A DNA stretch of 64,000 nucleotides from Benzoatithermus sp963720725 (lineage in GTDB: Bacteria > Pseudomonadota > Alphaproteobacteria > Geminicoccales > Geminicoccaceae): positions 1,054,001 through 1,118,000 of the forward strand of contig CAVRGN010000003.1 of the NCBI GenBank assembly GCA_963720725.1, in the 5' to 3' direction. A model generated the notes under the pieces. That model saw nothing but the letters and a program-made list of their open reading frames with translations. It ran no database searches and had not been told where the DNA came from. Numbering within the stretch: position 1 is the first letter of the stretch; every line of letters begins with the position of its first letter. Of the stretch, positions 8,273 to 17,265 are shown piece by piece. A program made the translations under genes and the position numbers.

Positions 8273-9349
8273 CCGGGGCTCCTCCAAGTCGACCAGCATG
8301 CTCCTCAGGCCGAGAACGCGGGCCGTGCCGGCGAACGCGCGGAGGGATGGCGCGATTCCTTCGTCGTTGCCGAGGGGTAACGCCACGGCGACGCCGCGGG
8401 CGCCCGTCCCGACAAGGTGTTGGATCGGGGCGTCGGGGCGCGGCAGCCGCACCAGGAGCGCGAGGCAGAACGGTCGCAGATAGGCCAGCAGCTCTCGCAC
8501 ACGGGCTTGTGGCAGGGCGGCCGGCAGGTCCAACAACTCGAACACCAGCTGCCGACTGGACCGCGGCGGTAGCTCGCGGCACCCTTGCATCAGCTGATCG
8601 CGCGGGCGCCGGCTCGCCAGCGTGTCGTAGCGCAAGGGCACGATCAGGGCCGGCTCGGCTCGTCGGCGCGGCTCGTGCAGTATGTCGGCTGCCCGTTGCA
8701 GGACCCAGCCATCCGAGGCCGCCACTTCGGCCTGCGGCTGCCCGGCACCGCGCTCCGGCGCTGCCATGGCCGCGAGCCGATAGGCGGATACCAGCCGCTT
8801 GCGCAAATGCAGGACGGGCCGATACCGGGCCTCCAGGTGAGCAGGCTCGACCAAGGCCGCAGCTTTGGGTGCGGTCTGCAGGCTGGCGCGTTCGACCCGG
8901 TCGAGGAGGTCCTCCTGCGACGTGGCGCCCTCCAGGGCGAGAACGGGATCGAACGGTAGGGTAGCGACGCGGATGATCGCCCCGCCCGGGATCGTGCCGC
9001 ACAGCCGTGCGGTGACTTCGGCCGCAAGCAGTTCGCCGTGGCGCTCGATCTGGCGCCGTTCGCCGGACGAGCGGACCACGAACAGCCGCTGGCCGCCGTC
9101 CTCGACCACCAGGTCGGCCGGTGCGAGTTCTTGCTGAAGGCTCGAATGGAGCAGGGCAACCGCGCGTGGGCGCAACGCATCCCACCGCCAGCCCAGCCTC
9201 GCCCGCAGCCGGCCAAGGTCGAACAGCTGCAGGCAGGCGCCGTGTTCGCCTGGAGGGGCCGTCCGCGCCGCGGTACGGCAGCGTTCGATGCGCTCGGCCA
9301 AGCCGTCGTCCGCATTGCACGGCTCTCGTGCCGATAGCTGCAGGGTCAT
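8174..9349 (-). CDS. Degenerate EAL-like protein, function unknown
   Basis: 391 residues from ATG at 9349. The centre reads HLEARYRPVLHLRKRLVSAYRL, where EAL phosphodiesterases have a YQPI-VDL...GxEAL strand, and the C-terminus (LGLRSMLVDLEE, then AGVDHVAGDGLMPPL) matches the last strands of the EAL barrel. The catalytic EAL triplet and the metal-binding Asp/Glu residues are not seen, so c-di-GMP hydrolysis is unlikely; a regulatory or binding role is possible. The N-terminal 150 residues are not recognised. Its 3' end overlaps the sigma-factor gene in antisense. Confidence 0.6.
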   Translation of the reverse strand: MTLQLSAREPCNADDGLAERIERCRTAARTAPPGEHGACLQLFDLGRLRARLGWRWDALRPRAVALLHSSLQQELAPADLVVEDGGQRLFVVRSSGERRQIERHGELLAAEVTARLCGTIPGGAIIRVATLPFDPVLALEGATSQEDLLDRVERASLQTAPKAAALVEPAHLEARYRPVLHLRKRLVSAYRLAAMAAPERGAGQPQAEVAASDGWVLQRAADILHEPRRRAEPALIVPLRYDTLASRRPRDQLMQGCRELPPRSSRQLVFELLDLPAALPQARVRELLAYLRPFCLALLVRLPRPDAPIQHLVGTGARGVAVALPLGNDEGIAPSLRAFAGTARVLGLRSMLVDLEEPRLCRLAAAAGVDHVAGDGLMPPLRSPGRAFRFD

Positions 9350-9534
9350 GTTGCGCCTATGTGCATGGGAGCGCCGATCGACCGTCCCCTACAGCGTGCA
9401 GACTACCCTTCGAGGGTTAACTTTCGGTTTCCGCGTCGCGGGCTACTGCAGTGCAGCAACTTCGCTTTACACCCTTGTGGCGACCTGTTACCGCCCCGCC
9501 CCAGAGTTTCACCCGCCACTGCCGAGGACGCCGC

Positions 9535-10296
9535 ATGCTCACGCCAGCCCTGCTCCTGCCCAAGGTGTTGTCGATCGCGGAGCAGGCCGGCGCAGTAATC
9601 CTCCAGCACTACGCGCAGGGCACCTCGGTATCGACCAAGGCCGACTCCTCGCCGGTCACCGCCGCGGACGAGGCCGGCGAGGCGATCATCCTCGCCGGCT
9701 TGCGCGCGTTGACCCCGGAGATTCCCATCGTGGCGGAGGAAGCGGTGTCGCGCGGCGAAATACCGGATGTCGGCGAAGGCGCCTTCTGGCTGGTCGACCC
9801 GCTCGACGGCACCAAGGAATTCATCTCCAAGAATGGCGAGTTCACCGTCAACATCGGCCTGATCGACCACAAGCGGCCGGTGCTCGGCGTCGTGCTCGCG
9901 CCGGCGCGCGGGCTGGCTTGGTGGGGTGCCGCCGGCCAGGGTGCGATGCGCCGCGAGAACGGCGAGGTGAGTGCGATCCAGGTCCGCGCCCGCCCGGCCG
10001 AGGGTGCCGTGGCCGTCGCCAGTCGGTCGCATCGCGATGCGGAGACCGACGCCTGGCTTGCGGCCGAAGGCATCGAGGACACCGTCTCGGCCGGCAGCTC
10101 GCTCAAATTCTGCCTCGTTGCCGAGGGCAGGGCCGACGTCTATCCTCGTTTCGGGCCGACGATGGAGTGGGACACCGCCGCGGGCGACGCCGTGCTGCGC
10201 GCGGCTGGCGGGCGGGTCGAAACCACCGACGGTGCGGCCTTCCTCTACGTCAAGCCGTCCTTCCGCAATCCGGGCTTCATCGCGCGCGGCGCCTGA
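9535..10296 (+). CDS. cysQ: 3'(2'),5'-bisphosphate nucleotidase CysQ
   Basis: 253 residues, normal CysQ length, from ATG at 9535. Inositol-monophosphatase-fold metal motifs are present: WLVDPLDGTKEFI (around residues 83-95) and EWDTAAGDAVLRAAGG (around 211-226), plus VAEEA. It converts 3'-phosphoadenosine 5'-phosphate, the by-product of PAPS use, to AMP in the cytoplasm, relieving inhibition of sulfotransferases and sulfate reduction. This fits the sulfotransferase at 3.1 kb. The stretch 9350-9534 before it holds no gene I can support. Confidence 0.92.
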   Translation: MLTPALLLPKVLSIAEQAGAVILQHYAQGTSVSTKADSSPVTAADEAGEAIILAGLRALTPEIPIVAEEAVSRGEIPDVGEGAFWLVDPLDGTKEFISKNGEFTVNIGLIDHKRPVLGVVLAPARGLAWWGAAGQGAMRRENGEVSAIQVRARPAEGAVAVASRSHRDAETDAWLAAEGIEDTVSAGSSLKFCLVAEGRADVYPRFGPTMEWDTAAGDAVLRAAGGRVETTDGAAFLYVKPSFRNPGFIARGA

Positions 10297-10340
10297 ATCT
10301 GGATCGCCGCCCACCCGGAAAGGCCGATTCGGACGAGCCG

Positions 10341-11408
10341 TTGTCGCGCCTGGTGCGCCTACTTCAACTGCTGCCGCCCGAAACCGCGCATCGGGCGGCC
10401 ATTCGCGGCCTGCCCTGGCTGCCGGCGCGGCCGCTACCCGATTTGCCGCGGCTGCGGGTCGAGTTCGCCGGTTTGGCCCTGCGGCATCCCGTCGGGCTCG
10501 CGGCCGGCTTCGACAAGAACGCCGAGGTCCATGGCGCACTCCTGCGGCAGGGCTTCGCCTTTGTCGAGACCGGTACCGTCACGCCCCGGCCGCAGCCGGG
10601 AAATCCGCCGCCGCGGCTGTTCAGGCTGCGCGAAGACCGGGCATTGATCAATCGGCTGGGCTTCAACAATGAAGGAATGGCCGCGGTCGCGGCGCGGCTG
10701 GAAGGGCGCTCGCGTGTGCTGGGCGTGGTCGGGGTCAACATCGGCATCAACAAGGATGCGGCCGATCCGGCCGCCGCCTACGCGCAAGGGCTCGCCACCT
10801 TCCGCGGCCTTGCCGACTACGTCACCCTCAACGTCTCCTCGCCCAACACGCCGGGGCTGCGTGCCCTGCAGAAACGCGACGCCCTGGCCCGGATCCTCGA
10901 CGCCCTGCAGCCTCTTCGCGGCGGGCCACCTCTGTTCCTCAAGGTGGCCCCCGACCTCGAACTTGAAGATGAGGCCGGCGTTGCGGAGCTCTGCGCCGCC
11001 TACGCGATCGACGCGCTGATCGTCGCGAACACGACGGTCGCCCGGCCTTCGAGCCTGCGCTCGCCTCTGGCCGGCGAAGCGGGCGGGCTGAGTGGCCGGC
11101 CCTTGTTCCCGCGCGCGACGCGGCTGCTCGCGCGCATGTTCGTCCGCCTTGGCCGCCGGGTACCGCTGATCGGCGTCGGCGGCGTGGCCAGCGGGGCTGA
11201 CGCCTACGCCAAGATCCGCGCCGGCGCCACGGCGGTGCAACTCTACACCGCCATGATCTTCCAGGGACCAGGGGTCGGCCGCCGCATCGTCGCGGAGCTG
11301 GACGGCCATCTCGCGCGCGACGGCTTCGCGAGCGTGGCCGAAGCGGTCGGCATCGACGCCGAGGCGCTCGCGAACGCGCGCGTTGACCGGGATCGCCGCG
11401 TCACCTAG
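10341..11408 (+). CDS. pyrD: Dihydroorotate dehydrogenase (quinone), class 2
   Basis: 355 residues if translation starts at TTG 10341 (GGA 8 bases upstream); GTG at 10353 is the alternative. FMN and substrate motifs of class 2 enzymes are clear: LRHPVGLAAGFDKN, FVETGTVTPRPQPGNP, RLGFNNEG, VTLNVSSPNTPGL with the catalytic Ser, VANTT and LIGVGGVASG. It oxidises dihydroorotate to orotate with membrane quinone, the fourth step of pyrimidine synthesis. It lies 44 bases after cysQ on the same strand and is followed by the SAM-II riboswitch. Confidence 0.93.
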   Translation: MSRLVRLLQLLPPETAHRAAIRGLPWLPARPLPDLPRLRVEFAGLALRHPVGLAAGFDKNAEVHGALLRQGFAFVETGTVTPRPQPGNPPPRLFRLREDRALINRLGFNNEGMAAVAARLEGRSRVLGVVGVNIGINKDAADPAAAYAQGLATFRGLADYVTLNVSSPNTPGLRALQKRDALARILDALQPLRGGPPLFLKVAPDLELEDEAGVAELCAAYAIDALIVANTTVARPSSLRSPLAGEAGGLSGRPLFPRATRLLARMFVRLGRRVPLIGVGGVASGADAYAKIRAGATAVQLYTAMIFQGPGVGRRIVAELDGHLARDGFASVAEAVGIDAEALANARVDRDRRVT

Positions 11409-11419
11409 GAACGTGGGCA

Positions 11420-11498
11420 GCGTGGAGATTTGAGCCGGCCGGCTTGCGGGCCACGCGACGGGGCGCTGGGCGTCCCGACGAACCGCTAAAAGGCCGGG
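11420..11498 (+). promoter_or_regulatory. SAM-II riboswitch controlling metZ
   Basis: The P1 stem GCGTGG/CCACGC (11420-11425 with 11451-11456) encloses GATTTGAGCCGGCC and CTTGC, followed by the conserved CGCTAAAAGGCCGG (11484-11497) whose GGCCGG pairs back to the loop as the pseudoknot. These are the hallmarks of the SAM-II class known upstream of methionine genes in alphaproteobacteria. A 7-bp G/C stem is inserted between P1 and the AAAA segment (about 11460-11476), longer than a minimal SAM-II. It should sense S-adenosylmethionine and lower metZ expression when it is abundant. Confidence 0.85.
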
Positions 11499-11501
11499 AC
11501 G

Positions 11502-11540
11502 CGACAACGCCCCGGCCTTCGCATGGCCGGGGCGTTGTCG
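11502..11540 (+). terminator. 16-bp perfect hairpin after the SAM-II aptamer
   Basis: CGACAACGCCCCGGCC, a 7-base loop and the exact reverse complement, followed by TTTGGAG. It abuts the aptamer's last paired bases and ends 4 bases before the metZ ribosome-binding site (GGAGA at 11544). It is probably the expression platform of the riboswitch, acting as a terminator although the U-run is only three bases, or by blocking ribosome access. Confidence 0.7.
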
Positions 11541-11556
11541 TTTGGAGACCGATCCC

Positions 11557-12736
11557 ATGTCGCCCACCTGGCGTCCGCAGACCCAGCTCGTCCATGGCGG
11601 GACCAACCGCTCCCCGCACGGCGAGACCTCCGAGGCGCTCTTCCTCACCTCGGGCTTCTGCTACGAGCGGGCCGAGGATGCCGAGGCCCGGTTCGCCGAG
11701 ACCCAGGAGGGCTACACCTACTCCCGCGTCGGCAACCCCACGGTCCGCATGCTCGAGGAACGCATGGCATTGCTCGAGGGTTCGCAGGACTGCGCCGCCA
11801 CCGCCAGCGGCATGGCCGCGGTCCACGCGGCGCTCATGTGCCAGCTGCGTTCGGGCATGCGGGTGGTCGGTTCGGCCCTCCTCTTCGGCTCCTGCCACTG
11901 GATCCTGACCCAGCTTTGCCCGCGCTTCGGCATCGAGGTCGAGCTGGTCGACGGCAAGGACCTCGCCGCCTGGGACAGGGCGCTGGCCCGCAAGGCCGAT
12001 CTGGTCTTCCTGGAATCGCCCGGCAATCCGACCCTGGAACTGGTCGACCTGGCCGCGGTGAGCGACATCGCCCACCGCGCCGGCGCCAAGGTCGTGGTCG
12101 ACAACGTATTCGCGACGCCCCTGCTGCAGCGTCCATTGGCGTTGGGCGCGGACTTCGTCGTCTATTCCGGCACCAAGCACATCGACGGGCAGGGGCGGTG
12201 CCTGGGCGGCCTGATCTGCTGCGACACCCAGTTCCGCAAGACCGTCCTCCATCCCTACCTGCGCAACACCGGGCCGGGCATGAGCCCGTTCAACGCCTGG
12301 GTGCTGCTCAAGGGACTGGAGACTCTGCCCTTGCGGGTGCGGGCGATGAGCGAGGGGGCGGCCCGGCTGGCCCACTGGCTGGAGGACGCATTCCGCGGGT
12401 CGAGCGGGTGCTCTATCCCGGGCTGGACAGCTTCCCGCAGGCCGAGCTTGCGCGCCGGCAGATGAGTGGCGGCAGCTCCCTGATCGCCTTTCGCGTCGGC
12501 GGCGGGCGCGAGCGGACGCGTTCAGCGTGCTCAACCGCCTGCGCCTGGTCCGGATCTCGAACAATCTGGGGGACGCCAAGTCGCTGATGACCCACCCGGC
12601 CAGCACCACCCATTCCAAGATCGCGCCGGCGGAGCGGCTGGCGGTCGGGATCACCGAGGATCTGCTCCGGTTGTCGGTCGGGCTCGAGGAGGTCGAGGAC
12701 CTGGAGGAGGATCTGGATCAGGCCCTGGCGGCTTGA
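11557..12736 (+). pseudogene. metZ: O-succinylhomoserine sulfhydrylase, with two frameshifts
   Basis: Starts at ATG 11557, 8 bases after GGAGA. It is a Cys/Met-metabolism PLP enzyme: YTYSRVGNPTVRMLE, ATASGMAAVHAA, VVVDNVFATPLLQRP, then YSGTKHIDGQGR with the PLP-binding Lys. It makes homocysteine from O-succinylhomoserine and sulfide. Two single-base losses break it: near 12393 (restoring one C gives DAFPRVERVLYPGL) and near 12511 (restoring one G gives EADAFSVLNRL). All segments including the C-terminal RISNNLGDAKSLMTHP are present in sequence across three frames, giving about 393 residues when repaired. Both sites are in short C or G runs, which favours sequence error over decay. It is controlled by the SAM-II element upstream. 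Confidence 0.9.
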
Positions 12737-12886
12737 GCGGCACGGCGGGTGCCACGGCGGAAATGGTCGATTGCGTAGCTTGCCTCGCTTACCTATGCAG
12801 CCAAGGCGGGTGGTGAACGAGATCGCGGGCGGGGGCTTGTTCGCAACCTGCTGCGACCGAAGCGGCACCAGGGAGATGCACCGGAC

Positions 12887-14008
12887 ATGAAGATCGGCAT
12901 ACCCAAGGAGCGCCGCGACGGTGAGCGGCGGGCAGCGGCCTCGGCGGACACGGTCAAGCGCTACAAGGGCCTTGGCCTGGAGCCTGTCGTCGAGGCAGGA
13001 GCCGGCGTCGGTGCTGCGGTCGCGGACCAGTCGTTCCAGGATGCCGGTGCCACGATCGGGGACGAGGCCGGTGCCTGGGCCAGCGACATCGTGCTCAAAG
13101 TTCAGCGCCCGACCGACGCGGAGATGGGCCATCTGCGGTCGGGTCAGATCCTGATCGGCATGCTCGATCCCTACAACGCCAAGGACCAGGTCGAGGCCTA
13201 CGCCAAGGCCGGCGTCAGCGCCTTCGCCATGGAGTTGCTGCCGCGCACCACCCGTGCCCAGGCCATGGACGTGCTTTCCAGCCAGGCCAACCTCGCCGGC
13301 TACAAGGCGCTGGTCGACGCCATGGCGGAGTACAGCCGCGTGTTGCCGATGATGATGACGGCGGCCGGCACGGTGACGCCGGCCAAGGTGTTCATCGTCG
13401 GCGCCGGCGTCGCCGGCCTGCAGGCGATCGCCACCGCCCGCCGCATGGGTGCCGTGGTTACCGCCACCGACGTGCGCCCGGCGGCGCGCGAGGAAACCGA
13501 GAGCCTGGGCGCCAAGTTCGTGGGCTTCGTGCCGTCGGACGCCGCGACCAAGGGCGGCTACGCCCGGCCCTTGACCCCGGAGGAGCAGGCCGAGCAGGCC
13601 AAGATGGTGGCCGAGCACCTCAAGACCCAGGACATCGTGGTCACCACCGCCCAGATCCCGGGCCGCAAGGCGCCGCGGATCGTCACCGCCGAGATGGTGA
13701 AGTCCATGAAGGCGGGTGCCGTGGTCCTCGACATGGCGGCCGAAAGCGGCGGCAATGTCGAGGGCAGCGTGCCTGGCGAGACCGTCGAGGTGGGTGGCGT
13801 CAAGCTCATCGGCGCCAGCAACCTGCCCGGGCGCATCGCCCCGGCGACCACCGTGCTCTACGCCAAGAACCTGTTCAACTTCGTCCAGCTCCTGGTCGAC
13901 CCCAAGAGCAAGGAGCTGAAGATCGACACCGGCGACGAGCTGATCCGGGGCACGCTGCTCACCCAAGGCGGTGCGGTGGTCCACGAAGCGTTCAAGCCCG
14001 CGGCCTGA
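12887..14008 (+). CDS. pntAA: NAD(P) transhydrogenase subunit alpha, part 1 (NAD-binding domain I)
   Basis: 373 residues from ATG at 12887. It starts MKIGIPKER, has the Rossmann motif VGAGVAGLQAIATARRMGA (about residues 170-188) and GGYARPLTPEE, and ends before the membrane segments, as in the three-subunit transhydrogenases of alphaproteobacteria. It binds NAD(H) on the cytoplasmic face; the complex uses the proton gradient to reduce NADP+ with NADH. It leads an operon with pntAB (12 bases downstream) and pntB. The 150-base gap before it shows no gene. Confidence 0.95.
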   Translation: MKIGIPKERRDGERRAAASADTVKRYKGLGLEPVVEAGAGVGAAVADQSFQDAGATIGDEAGAWASDIVLKVQRPTDAEMGHLRSGQILIGMLDPYNAKDQVEAYAKAGVSAFAMELLPRTTRAQAMDVLSSQANLAGYKALVDAMAEYSRVLPMMMTAAGTVTPAKVFIVGAGVAGLQAIATARRMGAVVTATDVRPAAREETESLGAKFVGFVPSDAATKGGYARPLTPEEQAEQAKMVAEHLKTQDIVVTTAQIPGRKAPRIVTAEMVKSMKAGAVVLDMAAESGGNVEGSVPGETVEVGGVKLIGASNLPGRIAPATTVLYAKNLFNFVQLLVDPKSKELKIDTGDELIRGTLLTQGGAVVHEAFKPAA

Positions 14009-14020
14009 GAGGGGCAGAAG

Positions 14021-14305
14021 ATGGAAGCCATCGATCCCGGCATTTACGACCTGATCATCTTCTTCCTCGCGGTGTTCGTCGGCTACTACGTCGTCTGGTC
14101 GGTGACCCCGGCCCTGCACACGCCCCTGATGTCGGTCACCAACGCGATCAGCTCGGTGATCATCGTCGGCGCGCTGCTCGCCACCGGTGCGGGCGGTGCC
14201 GCCGCCGTGTTCGGCTTCCTCGCGGTGGTACTCGCCTCGATCAACATCTTCGGCGGCTTCGCGGTCACCGAGCGGATGCTCGCGATGTTCAAGAAGCGCG
14301 GCTGA
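14021..14305 (+). CDS. pntAB: NAD(P) transhydrogenase subunit alpha, part 2 (membrane)
   Basis: 94 residues with three hydrophobic helices (starting LIIFFLAVFVGYYVVW, then AISSVIIVGALLATG, then VFGFLAVVLASINIFGGF) and the ending AMFKKRG. This is the separate membrane part of the alpha chain in the split PntAA/PntAB/PntB arrangement. Together with PntB it forms the proton channel. Confidence 0.95.
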   Translation: MEAIDPGIYDLIIFFLAVFVGYYVVWSVTPALHTPLMSVTNAISSVIIVGALLATGAGGAAAVFGFLAVVLASINIFGGFAVTERMLAMFKKRG

Positions 14306-14319
14306 GGAGCGGCATAACC

Positions 14320-15777
14320 ATGAGCAACAACCTGGCCGCCGTCGGCTATCTGATCGCCGCGATCTGCTTCATCCTGGCCTTGCGCGGGCTGAGCTCGCCG
14401 GCGACCAGCCGGCAGGGCAACCGCTTCGGCATGATCGGGATGACCATCGCCATCCTGGTCTCGCTCCTGATCCTGCCCCACCCCGGTCCGCTCGCCTATG
14501 GGCTCATCCTGATCGGCATCGTCGTCGGCGGCGCCATCGGCTACACGGTGGCGCAGCGGATCGAGATGACGGCCATGCCGCAGCTCGTGGCCGCCTTCCA
14601 TTCGCTGGTGGGCCTTGCCGCGGTCTTCGTCGCGGTCGGCGCCTTCCTCTCACCGGGCGATTTCGGGATCACCGGCCCGGACGGGCACATCCACCATCTG
14701 TCACGGCTCGAGATGGGCTTGGGCATCATCATCGGTGCCATCACCTTCTCGGGCTCGGTGATCGCGTTCGGCAAGCTGCAGGCGAAGCTGCCGCCGAACG
14801 TCGAGAGCGCTCTCGGGCCGCTGATGGGCATCATCCGCCCCGCCATGAGCTCCAGGCCGATCATGCTGCCTGGCCGGCACGTGATCAACGGCGCCATCGC
14901 CGCCGCGATCGTCCTGCTGTTGATCTGGTTCATCGCCAGCGAGAGCAGCCTGCCGTTCGTGCTCATGACGCTCCTGGCGTTCGCGATCGGCTTCCTGCTG
15001 ATCATCCCCATCGGCGGTGCCGACATGCCGGTGGTGGTCTCGATGCTCAATTCCTATTCGGGTTGGGCCGCGGCCGGCATCGGCTTCACCCTGAAGAACC
15101 CGATGCTGATCGTCACCGGTGCCCTGGTCGGCAGCTCCGGTGCGATCCTGTCCTATATCATGTGCAAGGCGATGAACCGCTCGTTCATCTCGGTGATCCT
15201 GGGCGGCTTCGGCGAGACCGCTGCCGCCGGCGCGGCCGACGACAGCGAGAAGACCTTCAAGGCCGGCTCGGCCGACGACGCCGCGTTCATCATGGAGAAC
15301 GCGCAGAAGGTGATCATCGTGCCGGGCTACGGCATGGCGGTCTCGCAGGCCCAGCACGCCGTGCGCGAGCTCTACGAGACCCTGACCAAGAAGGGGGTCG
15401 ACGTGCAGTTCGCCATCCACCCGGTGGCGGGCCGCATGCCCGGGCACATGAACGTGCTGCTGGCCGAGGCCAACATCCCCTACGACGTCGTGCACGAGAT
15501 GGAGGAGATCAACGGCGAATTCGGCCAGGCCGACGTCGCCTACGTCATCGGCGCCAACGACATCACCAACCCTGCCGCCAAGACCGACACCGCCTCGCCG
15601 ATCTACGGCATGCCGGTCCTCGACGTCGACAAGGCCAAGGCGGTGTTCTTCATCAAGCGCTCCACCGCCCCGGGCTATGCCGGCATCGACAACCCGCTGT
15701 TCTACATGCCGCGAACCATGATGCTCTTCGGCGATGCCAAGAAGATGACCGAAGAGATCGTCAAGGACATCAGCTGA
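14320..15777 (+). CDS. pntB: NAD(P) transhydrogenase subunit beta
   Basis: 485 residues from ATG at 14320. The N-terminal two-thirds are membrane helices with the proton-channel residues region GADMPVVVSMLNSYSGWAAA. The C-terminal domain III binds NADP(H) (VPGYGMAVSQAQHAV, HPVAGRMPGHMNVLLAEA, VIGANDITNPAA). Length and motifs are normal. It ends 4 bases before the stop of the converging aminotransferase gene. Confidence 0.95.
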   Translation: MSNNLAAVGYLIAAICFILALRGLSSPATSRQGNRFGMIGMTIAILVSLLILPHPGPLAYGLILIGIVVGGAIGYTVAQRIEMTAMPQLVAAFHSLVGLAAVFVAVGAFLSPGDFGITGPDGHIHHLSRLEMGLGIIIGAITFSGSVIAFGKLQAKLPPNVESALGPLMGIIRPAMSSRPIMLPGRHVINGAIAAAIVLLLIWFIASESSLPFVLMTLLAFAIGFLLIIPIGGADMPVVVSMLNSYSGWAAAGIGFTLKNPMLIVTGALVGSSGAILSYIMCKAMNRSFISVILGGFGETAAAGAADDSEKTFKAGSADDAAFIMENAQKVIIVPGYGMAVSQAQHAVRELYETLTKKGVDVQFAIHPVAGRMPGHMNVLLAEANIPYDVVHEMEEINGEFGQADVAYVIGANDITNPAAKTDTASPIYGMPVLDVDKAKAVFFIKRSTAPGYAGIDNPLFYMPRTMMLFGDAKKMTEEIVKDIS

Positions 15778-15781
15778 GCCG

Positions 15782-17167
15782 TCAGGCGGCGCGCCTGTTC
15801 TCGCCGCCGATCTTGTCCAGCGTCAAATCGAGGCACCGGCGCGCCAGCCGGACCAGCTCGTCGATCTCGGCGTCGCCGATCACCAGCGGCGGCGATACGA
15901 TCATGCAGTCGCGGACCGCGCGCATGATCAGGCCTTCGCGAAAGCAGAACTCGCGGCACATCAGGCCGGTCTCGCCCTCCTTGGCGAATGGCGCCAGGGT
16001 ATCCTTGTCGGCCACCAGCTCCAAGGCACCCATCAACCCGACGCTGCGCGCCTCGCCCACCAGCGGATGGTCGCCGAGTTCCGCCCAGCGCCGGGCGAAG
16101 TAGCCGGCGCTGTGGTCGCGTACCCGCTCGACGATGCCCTCCTCGGCCATGATGCGCAGATTCTCGGCCGCCACGGCGCAGGACACCGGGTGGCCGGAGT
16201 AGGTGTAGCCGTGGTTGAAGTCGCCGCCGGCTTCGATCACCGCATCGGCCACCCGGTCGCCGATCACCACGCCGCCGATCGGCGCGTAGCCGGACGACAG
16301 GCCCTTGGCGATCGGCATCAGGTCGGGCTCGACGCCGAAATGTTGGGCCCCGAACCAGGTGCCGAGCCGGCCGAAGCCGCAGATCACCTCGTCGGTGACC
16401 AGGAGGATGTCGTACTTGCGGCAGATGCGCTGGATCACGGGCCAGTAGGTCTCCGGCGGGATGATCACGCCTCCGGCACCTTGGACGGGCTCGCCGATGA
16501 ACGCGGCTACGTTTTCCGCTCCCAGCTCGAGGATCTTGTCCTCGAGCGCCCGGGCGCAGACGTGGCCGAACTCGGCGCGGTCCATGTCGCGGCCCTCGCC
16601 GAACCAGTAGGGCTGGCGGATATGGGCGATGCCGGGAATGGGCAGGCCGCCTTGCGCGTGCATCGGCTTCATCCCGCCCAGGCTGGCGCCGGCCATGGTG
16701 CTGCCGTGATAGGCATTCCAACGACTGATCACCGTCTGGCGCTGCGGCTGGCCCATCACCTCCCAGTAGCGGCGCACCAGCCGCAGGACGGTGTCGTTGG
16801 ATTCCGAGCCGGAGCCGGTGAAGAACACACGGTTCATGTGCGGCGGTGCCACCGCCGCGATGCGGGCGGCGAGCTCGGCCGCGGCCGGATGGGTGGTCTT
16901 GAAGAAGCAGTTGTAGAAGGCGAGGTCCTGCATCTGCCGGTAGGCGACCTCGGCCAGTTCCTTGCGGCCATAGCCGATGTTGACGCACCACAGGCCGGCC
17001 ATGCCGTCGAGGATGCGGTTGCCCTCGCTGTCCCAGATGTGGCTGCCCTGGGCGCGGGTGATCACCCGGCTTCCCTCCTCGTTCAGCGCTTTGGTGTCGC
17101 TGAACGGGTGCCAGTGGTGGGCGGCGTCGAGCTGCTGCCATTCGCGGGTGGTGCGCTGTCCTGTCAT
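15782..17167 (-). CDS. Class III aminotransferase, putrescine/omega-amino acid type
   Basis: 461 residues from ATG at 17167. It is a fold type I PLP enzyme with MAGLWCVNIGYG, FFTGSGSESNDT, SRWNAYHGST, LLVTDEVICGFGR and AKGLSSGYAPIGG, which carries the PLP-binding Lys. Its closest recognisable relatives are SpuC-like putrescine:pyruvate and omega-amino acid:pyruvate aminotransferases. It is divergent from a PuuD-like hydrolase, and both promoters share two copies of a palindrome also found before the GntR gene, suggesting catabolism of polyamines or GABA-like compounds. The exact amine is not known. Confidence 0.87.
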   Translation of the reverse strand: MTGQRTTREWQQLDAAHHWHPFSDTKALNEEGSRVITRAQGSHIWDSEGNRILDGMAGLWCVNIGYGRKELAEVAYRQMQDLAFYNCFFKTTHPAAAELAARIAAVAPPHMNRVFFTGSGSESNDTVLRLVRRYWEVMGQPQRQTVISRWNAYHGSTMAGASLGGMKPMHAQGGLPIPGIAHIRQPYWFGEGRDMDRAEFGHVCARALEDKILELGAENVAAFIGEPVQGAGGVIIPPETYWPVIQRICRKYDILLVTDEVICGFGRLGTWFGAQHFGVEPDLMPIAKGLSSGYAPIGGVVIGDRVADAVIEAGGDFNHGYTYSGHPVSCAVAAENLRIMAEEGIVERVRDHSAGYFARRWAELGDHPLVGEARSVGLMGALELVADKDTLAPFAKEGETGLMCREFCFREGLIMRAVRDCMIVSPPLVIGDAEIDELVRLARRCLDLTLDKIGGENRRAA

Positions 17168-17190
17168 GGTGCGGCTCGCCGATCCGTGTC

Positions 17191-17202
17191 TTGTGATCAC
17201 AA
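17191..17202. promoter_or_regulatory. GntR operator candidate, site 1
   Basis: TTGTGATCACAA, a perfect 12-base palindrome 24 bases upstream of the aminotransferase start, identical to the site before gntR at 18797. It fits the TTGT-N4-ACAA pattern of FadR/FCD GntR regulators. Confidence 0.65.
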
Positions 17203-17217
17203 TGGGTGGGTCGCATT

Positions 17218-17229
17218 TTGTGATCACAT
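17218..17229. promoter_or_regulatory. GntR operator candidate, site 2
   Basis: TTGTGATCACAT, differing from site 1 only in the last base and centred 27 bases from it, 37 bases before the PuuD-like start. The pair sits in the shared divergent promoter region. Confidence 0.62.
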
Positions 17230-17265
17230 TTTGGCGGCGTCAAGGGTGGCGCCGCCGGGAGAGTG

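Noticed and set aside
17191..17229. CRP/FNR-type sites
   Set aside because: TGTGATCACA contains TGTGA and TCACA halves, but they are joined with no 6-base spacer and a copy lies before the GntR gene, so a GntR operator is the better explanation.
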